Shown: in pieces, positions 35,461 to 44,495 of the stretch | Layout of the letters: each line of letters starts with the position of its first letter | Numbering within the stretch: the stretch's first letter is position 1 | Source: Sphaerisporangium aureirubrum | GTDB lineage: Bacteria > Actinomycetota > Actinomycetes > Streptosporangiales > Streptosporangiaceae | Direction of reading: 5' to 3' | Length of the DNA stretch: 64,000 bases | Assembly: GCF_042658925.1 (NCBI RefSeq) | Contig: NZ_JBHSRF010000016.1 | Span: 1-64,000 of the forward strand | Program-made: the position numbers and the translations under genes | The notes under the pieces: generated by a model | The model's database searches: none | Told to the model about the DNA's origin: nothing | The model's input: the letters and a program-made list of their open reading frames with translations, nothing else

Positions 35461-36323
35461 GCCAGCCCGGCCAGGTAGGCGAGACTCCGCCGCACCGCCG
35501 ACACCGGCCCGGAGTTGCCGGGCGGCTCGGCGTCCAGCACGACGTCCTGCTCCATGACGTACCAGCCGTCGTACCCGGCGAGGCCGAGCCGTGCCACGAT
35601 GCCCGCGACGTCCACGTCACCCTGCCCGAGCGGGCGGTAGATCCCCTCGCGGACGGCCTCGGTGTAGGTGATCTTTCCGGCCCGGACCTGGCCGGCGAGC
35701 GTGGCGTCCACGTCTTTGAGGTGAACGTGTGCCACCCTTGCTGCTGCCCTGGACACCAGGTCGAGCGGGTCGGTGCCCCCGATGAGTAGGTGCCCGGTGT
35801 CCAGGCAAAGCGGCATGTCGGAGCCGTCGAGCACCCGGTCCACCTCGGCCCGGGTCTCGATCATGGTGCCGACGTGCGGGTGGAGCGTCACCGCGCGGCC
35901 GGACCTCCCGGCCGCGGCGCGCACCTTCTCCAGGTTGGCCAGCAGCGTGGCCCAGCCGCCGTCGTCCAGCACGGGACGCTCGTCGTAGCCGTCGGTGCCG
36001 GTGGCCGCCGCCAGCACGACCATTTCGACGCCGCCCTCGGCGAACGACTCCAGCACCGCCTCCGTCTGGGGCATCGGGTCGTGGCCGGGGTCGTGCAGGA
36101 CGAGGGGGACGAATCCCCCGATGCCCCGCAGGCCGTACGTCTCCAGCAGGGCGCGGCGCTCGCCGGCGTCCACCGGCAGGAAGCCGTCCGGGCCGAGCTC
36201 GGTGGCGGTGAGGCCGAGGGAGCGCATCTCGGCGAGCACCCGGTCCCGGCCGAGCTGGTGACCCCAGCCGGGCACCTCGCACACGCCCCACGAGATCGGC
36301 GCCGCCGCCACCTTGAGGGTCAC
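35457..36323 (-). CDS. iolE: myo-Inosose-2 dehydratase (sugar phosphate isomerase/epimerase fold)
   Basis: A 288-residue TIM-barrel enzyme that dehydrates 2-keto-myo-inositol. The diagnostic N-terminus VAAAPISWGVCEVPGWG (residues 4-20) is IolE-like. Putative metal ligands lie in EMVVLAAATG, VTLHPHVGTMIET near 140, LCLDTGHLLIGG near 165 and VAHVHLKDVD near 190. The GTG at 36323 overlaps the iolG stop (GTGA), which fixes the start; the longer open frame upstream is antisense noise inside iolG. Order and overlap support one transcript iolG-E-C-aldolase-B-D. Confidence 0.88.
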   Translation of the reverse strand: MTLKVAAAPISWGVCEVPGWGHQLGRDRVLAEMRSLGLTATELGPDGFLPVDAGERRALLETYGLRGIGGFVPLVLHDPGHDPMPQTEAVLESFAEGGVEMVVLAAATGTDGYDERPVLDDGGWATLLANLEKVRAAAGRSGRAVTLHPHVGTMIETRAEVDRVLDGSDMPLCLDTGHLLIGGTDPLDLVSRAAARVAHVHLKDVDATLAGQVRAGKITYTEAVREGIYRPLGQGDVDVAGIVARLGLAGYDGWYVMEQDVVLDAEPPGNSGPVSAVRRSLAYLAGLA

Positions 36324-37303
36324 TTCGCCACCTCCGCGACCCGCACCGGGCTCCCGCCGCGGCGGGACGCCTCGGCGGCCTCGGCGATCAGCAGCGCGGC
36401 GAGGGCGTCCTGGACGGTGCACGGGCTCGGGCCGCCGTCCGCGGCGAGGGTGAGGAAGGCGTCGATCTCGGCGGCGTACGCGGCCTCGAAGCGGGCCCCG
36501 AAGTCGGGCCAGGGATCATCGCCGGGGAAGGAGGCGCCCGGTTCGGCCGAGGTGAGCGGCACGCGCTCGTCCAGACCGGCCACGACGGTGCGCAGGGTGC
36601 CCGCGAGCTCCATCCGCACGTCGTACCCCGCGCCGTTGTAGCGCGAGCCCTGGAGGGTGACCAGGGTGCCGTCGTCCATGGTGAGCAGGGCGGCGCTGGT
36701 GTCCACGTCCCCGGCGTCGGCGAAGAACCCCGCGCCCCGGTTGCTCCCGGTGGCGTAGACGGTGTCCACCTCGCGGCCGGTCACCCAGCGCAGGATGTCG
36801 AAGTCGTGGATGTGGCAGTCTCGGAAGATGCCGCCGGACAGCGCGATGTACGCGGCCGCGGGCGGGCGGGGGTCGGCGGTGAGCATGTGGACGCGGTGCA
36901 GGTCGCCGAGCTCGCCCGCGCGCAGGGCCCGGCGCGCGGCGGCGTACCCGGCGTCGAAGCGGCGCTGGAACCCGATGTGCGCGAGCGTGCCGTGCCGTTC
37001 GACGGCCTCGGCTACCCGCCTGGTCTCATCGACGCCGAGCGCGACGGGCTTCTCGCAGAACACCGGCACCCCCTCGGCGCAGGCCCGCAGGATCAGCTCG
37101 GCGTGCGTGACCGTCGGGGTGGCGACCACCACGGCGTCGGTGTCGAACACGTCGCCCACCTTGGCGCCGACCCGGCCCGCCACCTCCTTGGCCAGCGTCT
37201 CGTCGGCGTCCGCGAGGACCAGCTCGCCCACCCGTGGATGGGCGGCGAGCGTCGCCGCGTGGAACGCACCGATCCGGCCGAGACCCACTAGACCCACACG
37301 CAT
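36320..37303 (-). CDS. iolG: Inositol 2-dehydrogenase-type Gfo/Idh/MocA oxidoreductase
   Basis: A 327-residue NAD-dependent dehydrogenase that would oxidise myo-inositol to scyllo-inosose. The Rossmann motif GLVGLGRIGAFHAATLA starts at residue 4. The catalytic lysine lies in VPVFCEKPVALG near 90, and CHIHDFDILRWVTG near 170 supplies the expected Asp and His. The C-terminal beta domain is complete. The ATG at 37303 follows GGAGG at 4 nt; an in-frame ATG 5 codons upstream is too close to that site. It heads the operon, 41 bp downstream of the proposed -10 box. A relative acting on another polyol cannot be excluded, but the iol neighbours decide. Confidence 0.88.
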   Translation of the reverse strand: MRVGLVGLGRIGAFHAATLAAHPRVGELVLADADETLAKEVAGRVGAKVGDVFDTDAVVVATPTVTHAELILRACAEGVPVFCEKPVALGVDETRRVAEAVERHGTLAHIGFQRRFDAGYAAARRALRAGELGDLHRVHMLTADPRPPAAAYIALSGGIFRDCHIHDFDILRWVTGREVDTVYATGSNRGAGFFADAGDVDTSAALLTMDDGTLVTLQGSRYNGAGYDVRMELAGTLRTVVAGLDERVPLTSAEPGASFPGDDPWPDFGARFEAAYAAEIDAFLTLAADGGPSPCTVQDALAALLIAEAAEASRRGGSPVRVAEVAK

Positions 37304-37343
37304 GCCGCCTCCGCCCATCGATCAGGTCATCGCACCCGTCCCA

Positions 37344-37372
37344 GTTCTAAGTACCTGGGCGACGGGAGTCAA
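37344..37372 (-). promoter_or_regulatory. Candidate promoter of the iol operon
   Basis: On the minus strand TTGACT (37367-37372), a 17-bp spacer and TAGAAC (37344-37349) give a near-consensus actinomycete housekeeping promoter, about 40 bp before the iolG start. Confidence 0.6.
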
Positions 37373-37378
37373 GACTTT

Positions 37379-37394
37379 GTCCAGACATGTGGAC
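37379..37394. promoter_or_regulatory. Palindrome next to the iol promoter (candidate operator)
   Basis: GTCCA-GACATG-TGGAC is an inverted repeat with 5-bp arms, ending 7 bp upstream of the -35 box of the iol promoter. It also lies between the divergent iolG promoter and the end of the small membrane-protein gene. It may bind an IolR-type regulator, whose gene is not in the window. Confidence 0.45.
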
Positions 37395-37411
37395 TATGGG
37401 CGGAGCGTCGT

Positions 37412-37723
37412 TCACCACCAGCGGGCGTGGCCCGGCGTGGCGTGTTTCTCGTCGTGGGTCCCGATCGGGCGCATGTCGTCCCCCGCCAGATCCTGGCCCG
37501 TCCACTCGTGGTGCTCGCCCTCGCGGGACGGCCCCTCCTCGATCCCGGCCCTGCCCTTGGCGCCGGTCACCTCGCGGGTGCCCTTGCGGCCGCGTTCCGC
37601 TTTGACCGGCCACTGCACCGGGTCACCGCGGATGCCCTTGAGCACGATGGTCACCAGCGCGACCCCCAGAGCCAAGCTGACGACCACCACGCCGAACACC
37701 ACCAGGACGATGTATCCCCCCAT
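37412..37723 (-). CDS. Small single-pass membrane protein, unknown function
   Basis: A 103-residue protein with an N-terminal transmembrane helix (YIVLVVFGVVVVSLALGVALV, residues 4-24) and a hydrophilic tail rich in Lys, Glu, Gly and His, including a His-containing end (GTHDEKHATPGHARWW). The ATG at 37723 has GGGGGTAG upstream. I do not recognise the family; DUF6479-like small proteins have similar build. It lies upstream of the iol operon in the same orientation, but the iol promoter and palindrome separate them. Confidence 0.6.
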   Translation of the reverse strand: MGGYIVLVVFGVVVVSLALGVALVTIVLKGIRGDPVQWPVKAERGRKGTREVTGAKGRAGIEEGPSREGEHHEWTGQDLAGDDMRPIGTHDEKHATPGHARWW

Positions 37724-37944
37724 AGCTACCCCCTTCGATGCATGGAGTGCCGGATTTCATTATCGAACGCGTATATAACGCCTTTCGTCTGATTCGCTAC
37801 CCCGAGACGTCTGCCTCCTCCCATCGTTTCTTTAAGGACCCCGGCGCCCCGTGTCCGGAACTGTCCGGCGGACGTCGTAATCTGCTGGAGCGACGGCGGG
37901 TGCGCGCGTGCCGCCGTGACCGGCGAGACGGAGGAGCACGACCG

Positions 37945-39600
37945 ATGCCCGAGTTCGACTACACCGACCTGCTGCCGCTGGGCGCGGATGAGACGGAATA
38001 CCGTCTGATCACGGCGGAGGGGGTGCGCACGGTCGAGGCGGCGGGCCGGGTGTTCCTGGAGGTCGAGCCCGAGGCGCTGCGCCTGCTCACCAAGACCGCC
38101 GTCCACGACATCTCCCACTACCTGCGCGCAAGCCACCTCGCCCAGCTGCGCCGCATCATCGACGACCCCGAGGCCAGCGGCAACGACCGCTTCGTCGCCC
38201 TCGACCTGCTCAAGAACGCGAGCATCTCCGCCGGCGGCGTGCTGCCCATGTGCCAGGACACCGGCACCGCGATCGTCATGGGCAAACGCGGGCGGCACGT
38301 GCTCACCGACGGCGCCGACGCCGAGCACATCGCGCGCGGCGTGTACGACGCCTACACCGAGCTGAACCTCCGCTACTCCCAGATGGCCCCGCTGACCATG
38401 TGGGACGAGCGCAACACCGGCGACAACCTCCCCGCGCAGATCGAGCTGTACGCCGAGGACCCGCACGGCCACCCCGACGAGTACAAGCTGCTGTTCATGG
38501 CCAAGGGCGGCGGCAGCGCCAACAAGTCGTTCCTGTACCAGGAGACCAAGGCCGTGCTCAACGAGAAGCGCATGCTGGCCTTCCTGGAGGAGAAGATCCG
38601 CTCGCTCGGGACCGCGGCGTGTCCGCCGTACCACCTGGCCGTGGTCGTGGGCGGCACCAGCGCCGAGTACGCCTTGAAGACCGCCAAGTACGCCTCGGCC
38701 CGCTACCTCGACTCCATCCCCACCGAGGGCTCGCCCGCCGGGCACGGGTTCCGTGACCTGGAGATGGAGAAGAAGGTGTTCGAGCTGACCCAGCGGCTCG
38801 GCATCGGCGCCCAGTTCGGCGGCAAATACTTCTGCCACGACGTACGCGTCATCCGGCTGCCCCGGCACGGCGCGTCCTGCCCGGTGGCCATCGCCGTGTC
38901 GTGCAGCGCCGACCGGCAGGCACTCGCCAAGATCACCCCGTCCGGGGTCTACCTGGAGAAGCTGGAGACCGACCCGGCACGGTTCCTGCCCGAGACAACC
39001 GACGACCACCTCTCCGAGGACGTCGTGTCCATCGACCTGAACCGCCCGATGCCCGAGATCCTCGCCGAGCTTTCCCGCCACCCGGTCAAGACCCGCCTGT
39101 CGCTGAACGGCCCGCTCGTCGTCGCCCGGGACATCGCGCACGCCAAGATCGCCGAGTTGCTGGACGCCGGCGGGGAGATGCCCGCGTACCTCAAGGACCA
39201 CGCCGTCTACTACGCCGGCCCCGCCAAGACCCCCACCGGCTACGCCTCCGGCTCCTTCGGCCCGACCACCGCCGGGCGCATGGACTCCTACGTCGAGCGC
39301 TTCCAGGCCGCCGGCGGCTCGCTGGTCATGCTAGCCAAGGGCAACCGGTCCAAGCAGGTCACCGACGCCTGCAAGGCGCACGGCGGCTTCTACCTCGGCT
39401 CCATCGGCGGGCCCGCCGCGCGGCTCGCCCAGGACTGCATCCGCAAGGTCGAGGTGCTGGAGTATCCGGAGCTCGGCATGGAGGCGGTGTGGAAGATCGA
39501 GGTCGAGGACTTCCCGGCGTTCATCGTGGTGGACGACAAGGGAGACGACTTCTTCCAGGACACCACCGGCCCGGTGCTCACCATCGGTCGCAGAATCTGA
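37945..39600 (+). CDS. fumB: Fumarate hydratase class I (Fe-S dependent)
   Basis: A 551-residue oxygen-sensitive [4Fe-4S] fumarase interconverting fumarate and malate. The N-terminal alpha region has VLPMCQDTGTAIVMGKRG (first cluster Cys, about residue 107), MAKGGGSANKSFLYQETKA near 190, AACPPYHLAVVVGGTSAEY near 226 (second Cys) and FGGKYFCHDVRVIRLPRHGA (third Cys near 300). The C-terminal beta region has TPTGYASGSFGPTTAGRMDS. The ATG at 37945 follows GGAGG; the open frame back to 37738 is not coding-like. It is followed 35 bp later by a Ser/Thr kinase gene. The fumB symbol follows streptomycete usage. Confidence 0.95.
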   Translation: MPEFDYTDLLPLGADETEYRLITAEGVRTVEAAGRVFLEVEPEALRLLTKTAVHDISHYLRASHLAQLRRIIDDPEASGNDRFVALDLLKNASISAGGVLPMCQDTGTAIVMGKRGRHVLTDGADAEHIARGVYDAYTELNLRYSQMAPLTMWDERNTGDNLPAQIELYAEDPHGHPDEYKLLFMAKGGGSANKSFLYQETKAVLNEKRMLAFLEEKIRSLGTAACPPYHLAVVVGGTSAEYALKTAKYASARYLDSIPTEGSPAGHGFRDLEMEKKVFELTQRLGIGAQFGGKYFCHDVRVIRLPRHGASCPVAIAVSCSADRQALAKITPSGVYLEKLETDPARFLPETTDDHLSEDVVSIDLNRPMPEILAELSRHPVKTRLSLNGPLVVARDIAHAKIAELLDAGGEMPAYLKDHAVYYAGPAKTPTGYASGSFGPTTAGRMDSYVERFQAAGGSLVMLAKGNRSKQVTDACKAHGGFYLGSIGGPAARLAQDCIRKVEVLEYPELGMEAVWKIEVEDFPAFIVVDDKGDDFFQDTTGPVLTIGRRI

Positions 39601-39635
39601 CTGATCCTGACAGAGGATCTCAACAGAGATTCGGC

Positions 39636-40934
39636 ATGGCCTCTACAGGCGACGAAGAACAAATCGGTAAGCTGCCACCCATGCGCGCCCCGTCCGGATA
39701 CGAGCTAGCCTCGCGATATCGGCTCCTTGAGCCGATCGGCCGTGGCGGCATGGGCACTGTTTGGCGTGCCCACGACGGTCTTCTGGGCCGGGATGTGGCT
39801 GTCAAGGAAGTCAGACTGCCCCTCGTGCTGGACGAGGAGCTGCGGGCCGAGCTGTGCGCCAGGACCGAACGTGAAGGCAGGGCCACCGCGAAGGTCGCCC
39901 ACCCGTCGGTCATCACGGTCTTCGACGTCATCACCGAGGACGACCGTCCCTGGATCGTCATGGAGCTGCTGCACGCACAGTCCCTGGACGAGCTGGTGCG
40001 GCAGGAGGGCCCGCTGCCGCCCCGCCGGGTCGCCGAGATCGGGCACCAGGTGCTCGGCGCGCTGCGGGCCGTACACGCCAAGGGCATCCTGCACCGCGAC
40101 GTCAAGCCGAGCAACGTCCTGGTGACCGAGGACCGCGCCGTGCTCACCGACTTCGGCCTCGCCGCCCTGGAGGGCGACACCTCGATCACCCAGGCCGGGA
40201 TCGTGCTGGGCTCCGCCGGGTACATCGCCCCCGAGCGGGTCCTCGGCGACCGCGCCAGCTCCGCGGCCGACCTGTGGTCCCTGGGCGCCACCCTCTACAC
40301 CGCCGTGGAAGGCCGGGGCCTGCACGGCCGCCGCACCGCCGCCGCGGCCCTGGCCGCCCTCACCAGCGGCGAGCCCATCCCCATGCAGCTGGCCGGCCCG
40401 CTGGCCCCCGTCCTGCACGGCCTGCTGCAGATCGACCCCGCCGCGCGCCTGGACGAGGGCCGGGCGTCCCTGATGCTCGCCCGCGTCGCCGCGGGCGGCT
40501 CCGCCGAGGAGCCCCTGGGCGGCCCTGCCCACCGCTCCCGCGGCTCCCAGATCGCCGCCGCGATGTCCCCCATGAACAGACCACCCGCCCAGCGCTCCGG
40601 CAACGCCCGCTCCGCCAACCAGCCCACCGGCCACCCCCAGTCCGCCGCCTTCCCCTTCACGGGAACCCCGCCGGGAACCCCGTCGGCCCCCCGCCGCACC
40701 TCCCACCGCGGCCAGCACCGCGCCGACCGAGCCATCTACGTCCCCCCACCCGGCAACGGCACCCCCGTCCCCCGCAACCAACGCCGCCCCATAGAAGGCC
40801 TCCACCGCAAGTCCCCCGACCCCTCGTCCAACCGCCGCCGCTCCTCCCCCGGCCCCACCCCCACCACCTTCCTACAACGCCTCACCCAAGCCTTCCTGGG
40901 ACTCATCTCAGCCTTCCGCCGCGACCCCCGCTAG
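39636..40934 (+). CDS. Serine/threonine protein kinase (no transmembrane segment)
   Basis: A 432-residue Hanks-type kinase. The catalytic domain covers residues about 25-290: glycine loop IGRGGMGTVWRA, VAVKEVRL (ATP Lys), catalytic loop ILHRDVKPSNVLV, DFGLAAL, GSAGYIAPERVLG and DLWSLGATLYTAVEG. The remaining 140 residues are basic, Pro/Arg/Ser-rich and disordered, ending with a short amphipathic stretch (FLQRLTQAFLGLISAF) that could touch the membrane. There are no PASTA or other sensor domains. The ATG at 39636 is used; a second ATG at 39681 is possible. It lies 35 bp after class I fumarase, so they may be co-transcribed. The paralogous kinase at 41.8 kb shares the domain layout. Confidence 0.93.
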   Translation: MASTGDEEQIGKLPPMRAPSGYELASRYRLLEPIGRGGMGTVWRAHDGLLGRDVAVKEVRLPLVLDEELRAELCARTEREGRATAKVAHPSVITVFDVITEDDRPWIVMELLHAQSLDELVRQEGPLPPRRVAEIGHQVLGALRAVHAKGILHRDVKPSNVLVTEDRAVLTDFGLAALEGDTSITQAGIVLGSAGYIAPERVLGDRASSAADLWSLGATLYTAVEGRGLHGRRTAAAALAALTSGEPIPMQLAGPLAPVLHGLLQIDPAARLDEGRASLMLARVAAGGSAEEPLGGPAHRSRGSQIAAAMSPMNRPPAQRSGNARSANQPTGHPQSAAFPFTGTPPGTPSAPRRTSHRGQHRADRAIYVPPPGNGTPVPRNQRRPIEGLHRKSPDPSSNRRRSSPGPTPTTFLQRLTQAFLGLISAFRRDPR

Positions 40935-40968
40935 CCGACTGCCCGTCGGTCTGCTGTCCCACCCCAGC

Positions 40969-41620
40969 CGGCGCCGGGTCGGCGAGACGTAGTACGGCGA
41001 ACTCGGCGCCGCCGTACGGCGGACAACCCGTCGTGTGTGCAGCGCCGGTGAAATGGTCCTCGCGGAGGGCGCGCTTCGCGCGGAAAGGCGCAAGGGCTGT
41101 TCTCATGCGGGGGAAACCCCCGCACCCCCGATCCTGCCGGGCTCATCGTGCTTCGCCACAACGGGTTCTATTGGATCGGTGTCTCGCCGCACAGCGGCGC
41201 CGCATTCGCCGTACACCGTCCCACCGACCCGGCGCCGGTAAGACGACCCCCGACGGGGCAACGGGCTCCGCCGTCGCCGTCGCCGACGCGAGCGCCGAGG
41301 AGGCGACGAGCCTGCCGGGCTCATCGTGCACCGCCACGATGGCTTCCCTTAGGCCGGTATCTCGCCGTACAGCGGCGCCGTATTCGCCGTACACCGTCCC
41401 ACCGACCCGGCGCCGGTAAGACGACCCCCGACAGGGCAACGGGCTGCGCCGACGCCGACGCCGACGCCGACGAAGCGACGAAGCGACGGGCCTGCCGGGC
41501 TCATCGTGCCTCGCCACGATGACTTCCCTTAGGTCGGTGTCTCGCCGTACAGCGGCGCCGTATTCGCCGTACACCGACCCGGCGCCGGTAAGACGACCCC
41601 GACGGGGCGCGGCGGCGAGT
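40969..41620. repeat. Tandem and inverted composite repeats between the two kinase genes
   Basis: The 882-bp gap 40935-41816 has no gene. A palindromic core in plus orientation at 40969-41030 (GTACGGCGAACTCGGCGCC, CGCCGTACGGCG) is followed by a full composite unit in minus orientation (41053-41240), then two more core-bearing units. The word CCTGCCGGGCTCATCGTG recurs at 41134, 41311 and 41491 (periods 177 and 180 bp). The core AGCGGCGCCGTATTCGCCGT recurs near 41190, 41371 and 41551. Between units lie variable stretches rich in GCCGAC. The last 40 bp before the next start are AT-rich and may hold its promoter. Confidence 0.9.
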
Positions 41621-41816
41621 CGGCGGGACCAGGGCAATCTGCGTCGGGGCCAGCGGCAGCAACGATGCAAGGGCGTGCGTCGATCGCACCGGCCCGCGGG
41701 ACGTGAGCTTGTCGACTGTGGCCCACCCGAGCTCGTGGGTGGGGGACGCCACACCGATTTGGTGCGGTAAGTGCGGCGAAAGCAATTATCAAGCTGGTAT
41801 CGCTATCTTCTTACTC

Positions 41817-44438
41817 ATGCCGGAACAGCAGCCGCGGCTCCTCGCCGACAGGTACGAGCTGGTCACTCCCCTCGGCCGAGGCACGATGGGCACTGTGTGG
41901 CGTGCGCACGACCGCCTGCTGGACCGGGACGTGGCCATCAAGGAGATCCGCCAGGACTCCGGACTGAACAAGGAGCAGCGCGCCGAGCTGCGGGAACGTA
42001 TGATCCGGGAGGGGCGGTCGGCGGCGAAGATCGCTCATCCTTCTGTGGCGACGGTGCACGACACGATCGTGGTGGACGGGCGGCCGTGGATCGTCATGGA
42101 GCTTGTCGAGGCGCGTTCGCTGGAGCAGGTGATCGACGAGGAGGGGCCCCTGCCGCCCCGGCTGGTCGCCGAGATCGGGCTGGATCTGCTGGGCGCGCTC
42201 GGCGCCGCACACGAGCAGGGCATCCTCCACCGCGACGTCAAGCCCGGCAATGTCCTGCTCACCGAGACCGGCCGCGTCGTCCTCACCGACTTCGGCATCG
42301 CCAAGGCCGAGGGCGACCCCAACATCACCAAGACCGGCATGGTCATCGGCTCCCCCGGCTACACGGCCCCTGAACGGGCCCGCGGCGACCACACCGGCCC
42401 CGAGTCCGACATGTGGTCGCTGGGCGCCACCCTCTACTTCGCCGTGGAAGGCCGCCCCGCCTACGAGCGCCGCACCGTCAGCGAGACCCTCGCCGCTTTG
42501 ATGACCGAGGAAGCCGAACCCGCCACCCAGGCCGGCCCCCTCCGCCCCGTCCTGGAGGCCCTCCTCCACAAGGACTACACCCAACGCCTGACCGCCTCCC
42601 AGGCCACCTCAATGCTCCACACCGTGGCCCGCACCCCCGGCAAACAAGCCCCACCCCGCCCGGCCTCCCCCAGCCCATCCAGAGCCACCACCCCGGCCCC
42701 GTCATCCAGCCCCCCGGCAAACGCGCCGTCCCGCCCCGCCGCCGCACCCGGCCCCGCCCGGCCCGGCCCGTCCACCGCCCCCAACGGCTCCCCCACCGCC
42801 CCACCCGGACCCGGCCCATCCGCCCGCCCCACCACCCCACCCCGAGGCGGCACCCCCACGGCCCCGACACCCGCCACACCGGGCAGCGCCGGCACGTCAG
42901 GCGGCCGCACATCAGGCGCCGGCACGCCGGGTGGCGGCGCGCCCTCCGCCCCTCCAGCACGCACTACTCAGGCGGGCAAGCTCGGACGTATGTCGTCGCC
43001 CGGCTCGGGTGTGGACGCGCAGACACCGCCGGTCACCCGCCCGGCCGCCGCACGGGCCGACGAGGAACCGACGGACGTCGACCCCAACCAGACGATCACC
43101 GTCATCCGGCCCAAGGGCGGCCTCCGCATCCCCAGCCCCACCACGTCACCCCCGCCAGTGGAGGACGACGACCAGCCCACCATGATCGGGCTCCCCCCGA
43201 TCACCTCGGCGCCCCCCTCCGCCCCGGCCCCCGGCCGGGCAGGACCCCGACCCCCGGCACCCACCGGGCCCCCTTCCAGACCGACGACACCTGGCGAGCC
43301 GACGCCCGCCCCCAGCGGACCGCCCTCCCGCGGCGGATCCCTGTTCCAGCCGTCCCCCCCGGCCGGTTCACCTCCTCGGCCGCAGGCACCCGGCGTACCG
43401 CCCTCGGCAAGCCGCCCGGCCCCCATCTCCGCACCCCCGCTCCGCCCCCACACCCCCCCGCCCGGCGGGCCCCGGCCCACGCCCGGAACTTCCTTCACCA
43501 CCCCGCCCCGCCCCGCCGTACCCGGCGCCCCTCCTGGAATCCCTTTCGACGCCCCCACCGGCCCCCGCCCCCAGCCAGGACCCGCACAGGCGGCACACCC
43601 GGCAGCGGGCCCGTGGACGCCGTCCGGCGCACCGGAGGCAGGCGACGCCGGACAGGACACGCGCACGGTCCGGGACGCGGGCGGCCTCGGCACCGACCTG
43701 TTCAGCTTCCAGGGCACCGCCACCCCCCGCACCAGCAGCCCCGTGGGCATGATCGTGCTGGTGATCATCGCCCTCCTGGGCCTGGGCACGATCATCATGC
43801 TGGCCGCCGCCGCCCTCTCCAGCTCCAAGAGCGGCGCCACCGGCCCCGGCAGCACCCCCGCCGCCTCCAGCCCGGCCTCGGGCGACGCCTCGGGCCCGGC
43901 CACCGCCACCGCCACCGTGTCCGACTCCGCCCCGGCCTCCTCAGGCCCGGGAGCGAACGCCGAACCCGCCCAAGGCCTGCGCCGCCATACCGACAGCACC
44001 GGCTTCGTGATCGACATCCCCGCCAAACTGCAGGACGTCCCCCGGGGCCGCACGGTGAACTTCACCGCCGACGGCGACGCCCGCTCCATCCGCGTCAGCC
44101 AGTCCCCCAACGGCAGCACCGACATCCTCGCCACCGTCCGCGCCGCCGAGGCCAGGGCCATCGCCGCCGGCACCTACCCCGGCTACAAGCGCATCAGGAT
44201 CGCCCAGACCAGCCCCTCCCCGTACACCGGCACCGACGTCGCCGACTGGGAGTTCACCTACGCCGCCCCGAACGGCCAGGCGCGTGTCTTCTCCCGCTGG
44301 GTGGCCGTCCCCGGTGGCTCCAGCTACGCCATCTACTGGTCCACCCCCGAGGCCGACTGGCCTGCCCACCGCCCCCAGCTCACCTCCGTCCTCTCCTCCT
44401 TCCGTCCCGCCCGCACCGACACCCCCGGTGGCTCGTAA
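41817..44438 (+). CDS. Receptor-type serine/threonine protein kinase
   Basis: An 873-residue membrane kinase. The catalytic domain (residues about 10-270) has LGRGTMGTVWRAHDRLLDRD, VAIKEIRQ, ILHRDVKPGNVLL, DFGIAKAEGD, GSPGYTAPERARGD and DMWSLGATLYFAVEG. Residues about 280-640 are an extreme Pro/Ala/Gly/Ser linker. One transmembrane helix (MIVLVIIALLGLGTIIMLAA, about 645-668) leads to an extracytoplasmic part: a Ser/Ala/Thr-rich stalk and a compact domain of about 150 residues (TDSTGFVIDIPAKLQDVPRG ... WEFTYAAPNGQARVFSRWVA). There is no PASTA. The ATG at 41817 is used; the frame is open upstream into repeats. It lies 57 bp upstream of class II fumarase. Confidence 0.93.
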   Translation: MPEQQPRLLADRYELVTPLGRGTMGTVWRAHDRLLDRDVAIKEIRQDSGLNKEQRAELRERMIREGRSAAKIAHPSVATVHDTIVVDGRPWIVMELVEARSLEQVIDEEGPLPPRLVAEIGLDLLGALGAAHEQGILHRDVKPGNVLLTETGRVVLTDFGIAKAEGDPNITKTGMVIGSPGYTAPERARGDHTGPESDMWSLGATLYFAVEGRPAYERRTVSETLAALMTEEAEPATQAGPLRPVLEALLHKDYTQRLTASQATSMLHTVARTPGKQAPPRPASPSPSRATTPAPSSSPPANAPSRPAAAPGPARPGPSTAPNGSPTAPPGPGPSARPTTPPRGGTPTAPTPATPGSAGTSGGRTSGAGTPGGGAPSAPPARTTQAGKLGRMSSPGSGVDAQTPPVTRPAAARADEEPTDVDPNQTITVIRPKGGLRIPSPTTSPPPVEDDDQPTMIGLPPITSAPPSAPAPGRAGPRPPAPTGPPSRPTTPGEPTPAPSGPPSRGGSLFQPSPPAGSPPRPQAPGVPPSASRPAPISAPPLRPHTPPPGGPRPTPGTSFTTPPRPAVPGAPPGIPFDAPTGPRPQPGPAQAAHPAAGPWTPSGAPEAGDAGQDTRTVRDAGGLGTDLFSFQGTATPRTSSPVGMIVLVIIALLGLGTIIMLAAAALSSSKSGATGPGSTPAASSPASGDASGPATATATVSDSAPASSGPGANAEPAQGLRRHTDSTGFVIDIPAKLQDVPRGRTVNFTADGDARSIRVSQSPNGSTDILATVRAAEARAIAAGTYPGYKRIRIAQTSPSPYTGTDVADWEFTYAAPNGQARVFSRWVAVPGGSSYAIYWSTPEADWPAHRPQLTSVLSSFRPARTDTPGGS

Positions 44439-44495
44439 ACCGGTCAGGCCACCCGGGGCCACGCACGCGGCGACTCCTGGGGCAAGACTGGGGGT

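Noticed and set aside
40935..41816. CRISPR-like array between the kinase genes
   Set aside because: Units are about 180 bp with internal palindromes and no uniform 25-40 bp spacers; no cas genes are present.
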